This document shows, in pieces, positions 42,786 through 49,975 of a stretch of DNA of 58,138 nucleotides. Under the pieces are notes generated by a model, which did not search any database, had not been told where the DNA came from, and worked only from the letters and a program-made list of their open reading frames with translations. The position numbers were made by a program, and so were the translations under genes. The DNA lies in assembly GCF_002250655.1 (NCBI RefSeq), contig NZ_NOZR01000035.1, positions 1 to 58,138 on the forward strand, given 5' to 3'. Numbering within the stretch: the stretch's first letter is position 1; the number at the start of each line of letters is the position of its first letter. This DNA comes from Mycolicibacterium sphagni (GTDB lineage: Bacteria > Actinomycetota > Actinomycetes > Mycobacteriales > Mycobacteriaceae).

Positions 42786-43711
42786 GCACACTGAGGCACT
42801 TCCTGCGCGACGACGACCTGGCTCCCCAGGAGCAGGCCGAAATCCTCGAGCTGGCAGCCACACTCAAGAAGGACCCGATGGGCCGTCGTCCGCTGGAGGG
42901 GCCACGCGGGGTGGCGGTGATCTTCGACAAGAACTCCACCCGCACCCGGTTCTCCTTCGAGGTGGGTATCGCCCAGCTCGGCGGTCACGCTGTCGTCGTC
43001 GACGGTCGCGCCACCCAGCTCGGCCGGGAGGAGACGCTCGAAGACACCGGCCGGGTGCTGTCGCGCTACGTCGACGCGATCGTCTGGCGCACCTTCGCCC
43101 AGCAACGGCTCAACGCGATGGCCTCGGCGGCAACGGTTCCCGTGGTCAATGCGTTGTCCGACGAGTTCCATCCGTGCCAGGTGCTCGCCGACCTGCAGAC
43201 GCTGGCCGAGCGCAAGGGCTCTCTGAATGGGCTGCGGATGACTTACTTCGGTGACGGCGCCAACAACATGGCGCACTCGCTGATGCTCGGCGGGGTCACC
43301 GCCGGCATCCACGTCACGATCGCCGCGCCAGCCGGTTTCGAACCTCACCCGCTTTTCGTGGCCGCCGCCGAGCGCCGGGCCCGGGAGACCGGCGCTACGG
43401 TCACCCTCACCTCCGATGCAGTGGCCGGGGCAAAGGGGGCGGACGTGCTGGTCACCGACACCTGGACGTCGATGGGGCAGGAGAACGACGGCCTGGATCG
43501 GGTTTTACCGTTCCGGCCGTTCCAGCTCAACGCCGGCCTGCTGTCCCACGCTGATTCGGAAGCTATTGTGCTGCATTGCCTTCCGGCGCACCGTGGCCAC
43601 GAGATCACCGATGAGGTGATCGACGGCCCGCACAGTGTGGTGTGGGACGAGGCCGAGAACCGGCTGCATGCACAGAAGGCACTCCTGGTGTGGCTGTTGG
43701 AGCACCGATGA
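42782..43711 (+). CDS. argF: Ornithine carbamoyltransferase
   Basis: 309 residues. It joins carbamoyl phosphate and ornithine to give citrulline. The carbamoyl-phosphate loop STRTRFSFEVG, the segment EFHPCQVLADLQT and the ornithine-site HCLPAHRGHEI are all intact. The 3' end carries the first copy of a short direct repeat whose second copy contains the argR start. Confidence 0.97.
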   Translation: MSTLRHFLRDDDLAPQEQAEILELAATLKKDPMGRRPLEGPRGVAVIFDKNSTRTRFSFEVGIAQLGGHAVVVDGRATQLGREETLEDTGRVLSRYVDAIVWRTFAQQRLNAMASAATVPVVNALSDEFHPCQVLADLQTLAERKGSLNGLRMTYFGDGANNMAHSLMLGGVTAGIHVTIAAPAGFEPHPLFVAAAERRARETGATVTLTSDAVAGAKGADVLVTDTWTSMGQENDGLDRVLPFRPFQLNAGLLSHADSEAIVLHCLPAHRGHEITDEVIDGPHSVVWDEAENRLHAQKALLVWLLEHR

Positions 43712-43731
43712 GCCAGCAGGAGCACCGATGA
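43699..43731 (+). repeat. Direct repeat at the argF/argR junction
   Basis: GGAGCACCGATGA occurs at 43699-43711 and again at 43719-43731. The first copy holds the argF stop in an ATGA; the second holds the argR start. The offset of 20 bases puts the first ATG out of the argR frame. Confidence 0.9.
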
Positions 43732-44213
43732 CCAGCGAGGTCAGCACCACCCGGGCCGGGCGGCAAGCCCGGATCGTGGCGCTGCTGTCCTCACGTTCGG
43801 TACACAGCCAGAGCGAACTCGCCGCGCTCCTGGCCGGCGAGGGCATCGACGTGACCCAGGCGACCCTGTCACGCGACCTCGAAGAACTCGGGGCGGTCAA
43901 GCTGCGCGGTGCTGACGGCGGGGTGGGCGTCTACGTCGTGCCCGAGGACGGCAGCCCGGTACGTGGGGTGTCTGGCGGCACCGAGCGCGTATCGCGCCTG
44001 CTCGCCGACCTTCTGGTGTCCACCGACGCCAGCGGTAACCTGGCCGTACTGCGCACCCCGCCCGGAGCGGCGCACTATCTGGCCAGTGCCATCGACCGCG
44101 CGGCGCTGCCGGACGTGGTGGGCACGATCGCCGGCGACGACACCATCTTTGTGGTGGCCCGCGAGCCGATGACCGGCGCGCAACTGGCCACCATGTTCGA
44201 GACCATCCACTAG
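43728..44213 (+). CDS. argR: Arginine repressor
   Basis: 161 residues: N-terminal winged helix (QARIVALLSSRSVHSQSELAALL, DVTQATLSRDLEELGAVKLR) and C-terminal oligomerisation/arginine-binding domain with GTIAGDDTIFVVARE. As a hexamer with arginine it should bind the ARG box before argC, giving autoregulation because it is encoded within the operon. The ATG at 43728 has GGAG 9 bases upstream. Unlike its neighbours it does not overlap the preceding gene (16-base gap). Confidence 0.95.
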   Translation: MTSEVSTTRAGRQARIVALLSSRSVHSQSELAALLAGEGIDVTQATLSRDLEELGAVKLRGADGGVGVYVVPEDGSPVRGVSGGTERVSRLLADLLVSTDASGNLAVLRTPPGAAHYLASAIDRAALPDVVGTIAGDDTIFVVAREPMTGAQLATMFETIH

Positions 44214-44237
44214 AGACCAAAGACAAAGGAGCACTTC

Positions 44238-45446
44238 ATGTCCGAACGCGTCATCTTGGCGTATTCCGGCGGCCTGGACACCTCGGTGGCGATCAGCTGG
44301 ATCGGCAAGGAGACCGGCAAAGAGGTGGTGGCCGTCGCCATCGATCTCGGCCAGGGTGGCGAGGACATGGACGTCGTTCGCCAGCGCGCCCTGGATTGCG
44401 GCGCCGTCGAAGCGGTGGTGGTGGACGCTCGCGACGAGTTCGCCGAGCAGTACTGCCTGCCGGCCATCCAGTCCAACGCCCTCTACATGGACCGCTACCC
44501 GCTGGTGTCGGCACTGAGCCGACCGCTGATCGTCAAGCACCTGGTGGCCGCCGCCCGCGAACACCGCGGCGGCATCGTCGCGCACGGCTGCACCGGCAAG
44601 GGTAACGACCAGGTTCGCTTCGAGGTCGGATTCGCCTCACTGGCACCCGATCTGGAGGTGCTCGCTCCGGTCCGTGACTACGCCTGGACCCGCGAGAAGG
44701 CGATCGCGTTCGCCGAGGAGAACGCCATCCCGATCAACGTCACCAAGCGCTCACCGTTCTCCATCGACCAGAATGTGTGGGGCCGCGCGGTGGAAACTGG
44801 TTTCCTGGAACATCTTTGGAACGCGCCGACCAAGGACGTCTACGACTACACCGAGGACCCGACGCTCAACTGGAACACCCCCGACGAGGTGATCGTCGGC
44901 TTCGAGCGCGGCGTGCCGGTCTCCATCGACGGCAATCCGGTCACGGTGCTGGAGGCCATCGTCGAACTCAACCGGCGCGCCGGTGCCCAGGGCGTCGGCC
45001 GCCTCGACGTCGTCGAGGACCGGCTGGTCGGCATCAAGAGCCGCGAGATCTACGAAGCCCCAGGCGCAATGGTGTTGATCACCGCGCACACCGAGCTCGA
45101 GCACGTGACGCTGGAACGCGAGCTGGGCCGGTTCAAGCGGGGGACCGACCGCAAGTGGGGCGAGCTGGTCTACGACGGGCTGTGGTTCTCGCCGCTGAAG
45201 CGGTCGCTGGAGGCCTTCGTCGCCAACACCCAAGAGCACGTCACCGGCGAGATCCGGATGGTGTTGCACGGTGGGCACATCGCCGTCAACGGTCGGCGCA
45301 GCCCGACGTCGCTGTACGACTTCAACCTCGCGACCTACGACGAAGGGGATACCTTCGACCAGTCGTCGGCCAAGGGCTTCGTGCACGTGCACGGCCTGTC
45401 GTCCAAGATCGCGGCGCGCCGGGACTTGGCAGGCAATCAGACGTGA
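44238..45446 (+). CDS. argG: Argininosuccinate synthase
   Basis: 402 residues. It makes argininosuccinate from citrulline, aspartate and ATP. The PP-loop AYSGGLDTSVAISWIG at 8-23 and the citrulline/aspartate region GCTGKGNDQVRFE mark the family; length is standard. AAAGGAG lies 7 bases before the ATG. The stop overlaps the argH GTG. Confidence 0.97.
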   Translation: MSERVILAYSGGLDTSVAISWIGKETGKEVVAVAIDLGQGGEDMDVVRQRALDCGAVEAVVVDARDEFAEQYCLPAIQSNALYMDRYPLVSALSRPLIVKHLVAAAREHRGGIVAHGCTGKGNDQVRFEVGFASLAPDLEVLAPVRDYAWTREKAIAFAEENAIPINVTKRSPFSIDQNVWGRAVETGFLEHLWNAPTKDVYDYTEDPTLNWNTPDEVIVGFERGVPVSIDGNPVTVLEAIVELNRRAGAQGVGRLDVVEDRLVGIKSREIYEAPGAMVLITAHTELEHVTLERELGRFKRGTDRKWGELVYDGLWFSPLKRSLEAFVANTQEHVTGEIRMVLHGGHIAVNGRRSPTSLYDFNLATYDEGDTFDQSSAKGFVHVHGLSSKIAARRDLAGNQT

Positions 45447-46852
45447 CCACCAACGAGGGCTCGCTGTGGGGTGGGCGTTTCGCCGACGGGCCTGCGCCCG
45501 CGCTGGCGGCGCTGAGCAAGTCCACGCATTTCGACTGGGTGCTCGCGCCCTATGACGTCGCCGCTTCCAAGGCACACGCCAAGGTGCTCCACCGGGCAGG
45601 CCTGCTGACCGACGAGCAGCGGGACGGGCTGCTGGCCGGCCTGGACAGCTTGGGCCAGGACGTGGCCGACGGCAGCTTCGCACCGCTGGTCAGCGATGAG
45701 GACGTGCACGGCGCGCTGGAGCGCGGCCTGATCGACCGGGTCGGAGCTGACCTCGGCGGCCGGCTGCGAGCCGGGCGGTCCCGCAACGACCAGGTGGCCA
45801 CACTGTTACGAATGTGGCTGCGCGACGCCATGCGCCGGGTCGCCGACGGCGTGCTGCAGGTGGTGTCGGCGCTGGCCACCCAGGCTGCCGCGCACCCGAC
45901 GGCGATCATGCCTGGTAAGACGCACCTGCAGGCTGCTCAGCCTGTCCTGCTGGCGCACCATCTGCTGGCGCATGCGCACCCGCTGTTGCGTGACGTCGAC
46001 CGCATCGCCGACTTCGACGACCGCACCGCGGTGTCGCCGTACGGTGCGGGCGCGCTCGCCGGCTCGTCGCTGGGCCTGGATCCGGACGCCATCGCCGAAG
46101 AGCTCGGATTCGCTGCGGCGGCGGACAATTCGATCGACGCGACCGCCTCCCGCGACTTCGCCGCCGAGGCCGCCTTCGTGCTGGCGATGATCGCCGTGGA
46201 CTTGTCCCGGCTTGCGGAGGACATCATCCTCTGGAGCACAACCGAATTCGGCTATGCCAGATTGCACGACGCCTGGTCGACCGGCAGTTCCATCATGCCT
46301 CAGAAGAAGAACCCCGACATCGCCGAGTTGGCTCGCGGCAAGTCCGGGCGTCTGATCGGCAACCTCACGGGTCTGCTGGCCACCCTCAAGGCCCAGCCGC
46401 TGGCCTACAACCGGGACCTGCAGGAGGACAAGGAGCCGGTGTTCGACTCCGTCGCCCAGCTGGAACTGGTGCTGCCGGCAATGGCGGGTCTCGTCGGCAC
46501 CCTGGTCTTCGATACCGAACGGATGGCCGCACTCGCGCCGGCCGGTTACACCCTGGCTACCGACGTCGCCGAATGGCTGGTGCGCCGGGGCGTGCCGTTC
46601 CGGGTCGCCCATGAAGCCGCCGGCAAAGCGGTGCGGACCGCCGAAGGCCGCAGTGTCGGACTCGACGAATTGACCGACGAGGAGTTGGCGCAGATCAGCG
46701 ATCAGCTGACTCCCGACGTCCGCGAGGTGCTCACCGTCGACGGGTCGGTCTCGTCCCGCGACGCCCGCGGCGGCACCGCGCCGGTGCAGGTGGCCAACCA
46801 ACTGAAGGTCGTGCGGGACACCGCGGACAGATTGCGCTTGCGTCTGCGGTGA
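45443..46852 (+). CDS. argH: Argininosuccinate lyase
   Basis: 469 residues of the fumarase/aspartase superfamily. It cleaves argininosuccinate to arginine and fumarate, the last step. The signature loop GSSIMPQKKNPD contains the catalytic Ser; RAGRSRNDQVATLLRMWLR and PGKTHLQAAQPVLLAHHLLA are the other conserved regions. The GTG at 45443 (GTGA overlap with argG) gives the normal start TTNEGSLWGGRF. Confidence 0.97.
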   Translation: MTTNEGSLWGGRFADGPAPALAALSKSTHFDWVLAPYDVAASKAHAKVLHRAGLLTDEQRDGLLAGLDSLGQDVADGSFAPLVSDEDVHGALERGLIDRVGADLGGRLRAGRSRNDQVATLLRMWLRDAMRRVADGVLQVVSALATQAAAHPTAIMPGKTHLQAAQPVLLAHHLLAHAHPLLRDVDRIADFDDRTAVSPYGAGALAGSSLGLDPDAIAEELGFAAAADNSIDATASRDFAAEAAFVLAMIAVDLSRLAEDIILWSTTEFGYARLHDAWSTGSSIMPQKKNPDIAELARGKSGRLIGNLTGLLATLKAQPLAYNRDLQEDKEPVFDSVAQLELVLPAMAGLVGTLVFDTERMAALAPAGYTLATDVAEWLVRRGVPFRVAHEAAGKAVRTAEGRSVGLDELTDEELAQISDQLTPDVREVLTVDGSVSSRDARGGTAPVQVANQLKVVRDTADRLRLRLR

Positions 46853-48087
46853 GCAACCGGGGGTCAGGCGGGGGATACAAGCTGTTTCGTCAGCGCCAGT
46901 TCCGTGAATTGTGGGCGGCCAACCTGCTTTCCAGCATCGGTCTGGTCATGCTGTTGCTCGGTTCGGCGTGGGTGATGCTGTCGTTGACCACGAACCCCCT
47001 CATGGTGAGTATGGTGCAGACGGCTACCAGCCTGCCGTTCCTCCTGCTCGCTTTACCGGCCGGGATCATGTCGGACCTCTACGGTCACCGGCGCCTTCTG
47101 CTCGGTGCGCACACCTGGATGCTGCTCGCGGTGGCGGGTCTGGCGGCACTCACGTTCAGCGGGTACCTCAACGCCTGGTCATTGTTGGTGGCTTTGTCGA
47201 TCATCGGAATCGGACTGGTCTTCCAGCAGTCGGCATGGAAACCCTTTCTGCACGACCTACTTCCGTCGGATCAGCTGGTCTCGGCGATCTCGTTCAACTC
47301 CCTGAGCAACAAGCTCGCCCAGGTCGTCGGCCCACTGACCGGTGGACTGCTGGTCGGATTCAAAGGCGCGATGCTGGTGTTGGGAACCAGGGCGCTATCT
47401 CACCTGGTGATGATCGCCGTCGTCCGGCGAGTGCCCAGGCCAGCGGCCGGAAAGCGCAGCGACGCAAGGTCTTCCCGAGAAGCGCTGGCCTCCTTCTCCG
47501 ACGGATGGCGTGTGCTTCGGGCATCGCGCCAGCTGTACGGCCCGCTGATCCGATTGGCCGTGTTCATGATGCCGTGCACCGGCATGGTGGCGTTACTCCC
47601 GCTGGAGGCCAAGGAGAACATCCAGACCGAGGTCATCGGATACGGCGGCCTGCTGACCTCGCTCGCACTGGGGACGGTCTCGGCGGTGTCGCTGATGCCG
47701 TGGCTGCAGGGTCGGGCACGCATGGGCACGTTGAGTTCGACTGCGCTGGGCGGTTTTTCGCTCGCTGTGCTCGGCATCAGCCAATGGGACAGCATGCTGC
47801 TCGACGCCTCGTTCCTGCTGGTTGCCGGATTCTGCTGGGGCATCCTCACTGTGGCGCACCAATGGGCGATCCAGACGGCGTCACCGGCCGACATGCGTGG
47901 TCTGATGACATCCTTCTACTCGCTGGTCCTGCAGGGCTCGCTGGCTACGGGTAGTTTCCTGTTCGGCCTGATCGCAACTCAGGTCGGGGTGAGCCACACC
48001 ATCCTGATCTGCGGCATCGTCGCGGCGTGCGGGCTGCTGCTCGTCCGCGTGTTTCCCATGCCGGACGCCGTCGCGCACGCGACCTAG
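46849..48087 (+). CDS. MFS transporter coupled to the arginine operon
   Basis: 412 residues with 12 predicted membrane segments. It belongs to the MFS_3/EntS-like efflux branch: start RQRQFRELWAANLLSSIG, loop 2-3 motif GIMSDLYGHRRLLL, and SFNSLSNKLAQVVGPLTGGLL. Its GTG start overlaps the argH stop by 4 bases (GTGA), so it is translated as the ninth gene of the arginine operon. Export of arginine or a related compound is a guess from position; family members more often export small hydrophobic molecules. Its stop shares CTAG with the convergent ABC-F gene. Confidence 0.88.
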   Translation: MSNRGSGGGYKLFRQRQFRELWAANLLSSIGLVMLLLGSAWVMLSLTTNPLMVSMVQTATSLPFLLLALPAGIMSDLYGHRRLLLGAHTWMLLAVAGLAALTFSGYLNAWSLLVALSIIGIGLVFQQSAWKPFLHDLLPSDQLVSAISFNSLSNKLAQVVGPLTGGLLVGFKGAMLVLGTRALSHLVMIAVVRRVPRPAAGKRSDARSSREALASFSDGWRVLRASRQLYGPLIRLAVFMMPCTGMVALLPLEAKENIQTEVIGYGGLLTSLALGTVSAVSLMPWLQGRARMGTLSSTALGGFSLAVLGISQWDSMLLDASFLLVAGFCWGILTVAHQWAIQTASPADMRGLMTSFYSLVLQGSLATGSFLFGLIATQVGVSHTILICGIVAACGLLLVRVFPMPDAVAHAT

Positions 48088-49859
48088 TCGACCAGTTCGG
48101 AGAGCTCCAGCCAGCGGTTCTCCTTCTCGGCCACCTCGGACTCCAGCTCGCGCAGCTCCTTGGTCAACCGTCCGAGGCCGACGTGGTCGGACTGGTCGTG
48201 CTCGGCCAGCTCGACATGCTTGGCGTTCACCCGGTCGGAGAGCTTGGCCAGCGCCCGGTCCAGGGAGGCGATTTCCTTTTCCACACTGCGCAATTCGGCG
48301 CCGGAGAGTGCCGGGGAGTCAGGCTCGCGGGCCGGCCCCGACGTGCCACTGAGATCTCGGCGTGCCTTGATCCGCAGATACTCGTCAATGCCGCCCGGCA
48401 GATGACGCAGATGTCCGTCGAGGATCGCGTACTGCTGGTCGGTCACCCGCTCGAGCAGATACCGGTCATGCGAGACCACGATCAGCGTGCCCGGCCACGA
48501 GTCGAGCAGATCCTCAGTGGCCGAGAGCATGTCGATGTCCACGTCGTTGGTCGGCTCGTCGAGCACCAGCACATTGGGTTCCTCGAGCAGCGTCAGCATC
48601 AGCTGCAACCGCCGGCGCTGGCCGCCGGACAGTTCACCCACCCGTGACGACAACTGTTCGCGGCGAAAACCCAAGCGTTCCAACAACTGTGTCGGCGTGA
48701 TGTCCTTGCCGTCCACCTGATAGTCCGTCTTGAGGCGGCCGACGACCTCGCGGACCATGTCGCCGGCGATGTCGGTGAGCTGGCTGGACTGCTGGTCGAG
48801 CATGGCCAGCTGCACCGTCTTGCCGCGCTTGACCCGACCGGAATCGGGGGCCACGGTCGCGGCGATCAACCCCAGCAGTGTCGACTTGCCTGCGCCGTTG
48901 GCCCCCACGATGCCAGTGCGCTCGCCGGGTGCGATGCGCCATTCCACTTCGCGCAGAACCGGTTTCCCGTCGAACGAAACCGACACGTCGAGCAGGTCGA
49001 TGACATCCTTGCCCAGTCGGGCGGTGGCCAGCTTCGCCAGCTCCACCCCGTTGCGGATCGGCGGCACGTCCTCGATCAGCTGGTTGGCCGCGTCGATGCG
49101 GAACTTCGGCTTGGAGGTGCGGGCCGGCGCCCCACGCCGCAGCCAGGCGAGTTCCTTGCGCATCAGGTTCTGGCGCTTGGCCTCGGCCGCCGCCGCCACG
49201 CGGTCGCGCTCGACCCGCTGCAGCACGTAGGCGGCATAACCGCCGTCGAACGGTTCGACGACCCCGTCGTGAACCTCCCACGTGGTGGTGGCGACCTCGT
49301 CGAGGAACCAGCGGTCGTGGGTGACGATCAGCAGTCCGCCCACGGTGCGCGCCCAGCGTGTCTTGAGGTGCTCGGCCAGCCAGGTGATGCCTTCGATGTC
49401 GAGGTGGTTGGTCGGCTCATCGAGGGCGATCACATCCCAGTCGCCGATCAGTAGTGCCGCCAACTGGACTCGGCGCCGCTGGCCACCGGAGAGTTGGGCC
49501 ACCGGAGTCTGCCAGTCGATATCGGCGACCAGACCGGCCACGACGTCCCGGATGCGAGGGTTACCCGCCCACTCGTGCTCGGGAATGTCGCCGACGAGCA
49601 GCGAGCCGACGGCGGCCTCCGGGGCCATGGTGTCGGCCTGATCCAATTCGGCGACGCGAAGGCCGCCGCGCTGGGTCACACGGCCTGAGTCGGGGGTGAG
49701 GCGCCCGGTGAGCATGCCCAGCAGGCTGGACTTGCCGTCGCCGTTGCGCCCGACGATGCCGATGCGCGCACCGTCGTTCACGCCGACGGTCACGGATTCG
49801 AAGACCACCTGAGTCGGATATTCGAGATGGAGCGCTTCGGCGCCGAGCAGGTGTGCCAC
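48084..49859 (-). CDS. ABC-F family ATPase
   Basis: 591 residues with two ABC domains and no membrane segments, hence ABC-F. First Walker A GRNGDGKSS, signature LSGGQRRRVQLAALL, then an inter-domain linker rich in Arg (about 240-290), second Walker A GANGAGKST, signature LSGGQRRRLQLMLTLLEEP, Walker B VLVLDEPTNDVD, and a C-terminal coiled coil. ABC-F proteins act on the ribosome, as translation factors or antibiotic-protection proteins. GTG 49859 gives the expected N-terminus VAHLLGAEALHLEYP. The M. tuberculosis genes I recall here (Rv1668c/Rv1667c) are annotated as two parts; this copy is whole. Confidence 0.93.
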   Translation of the reverse strand: MAHLLGAEALHLEYPTQVVFESVTVGVNDGARIGIVGRNGDGKSSLLGMLTGRLTPDSGRVTQRGGLRVAELDQADTMAPEAAVGSLLVGDIPEHEWAGNPRIRDVVAGLVADIDWQTPVAQLSGGQRRRVQLAALLIGDWDVIALDEPTNHLDIEGITWLAEHLKTRWARTVGGLLIVTHDRWFLDEVATTTWEVHDGVVEPFDGGYAAYVLQRVERDRVAAAAEAKRQNLMRKELAWLRRGAPARTSKPKFRIDAANQLIEDVPPIRNGVELAKLATARLGKDVIDLLDVSVSFDGKPVLREVEWRIAPGERTGIVGANGAGKSTLLGLIAATVAPDSGRVKRGKTVQLAMLDQQSSQLTDIAGDMVREVVGRLKTDYQVDGKDITPTQLLERLGFRREQLSSRVGELSGGQRRRLQLMLTLLEEPNVLVLDEPTNDVDIDMLSATEDLLDSWPGTLIVVSHDRYLLERVTDQQYAILDGHLRHLPGGIDEYLRIKARRDLSGTSGPAREPDSPALSGAELRSVEKEIASLDRALAKLSDRVNAKHVELAEHDQSDHVGLGRLTKELRELESEVAEKENRWLELSELVD

Positions 49860-49975
49860 TGGAAAGACCCTACGGGTGGCGCACCAAACCAGCGGGACGC
49901 GGATCGCCGTTATGCCATGATGTGCTGGCTGTCGGGGCCTCAAGCAGCAGCGACGTGGGACAGGGGAGTAGACCC

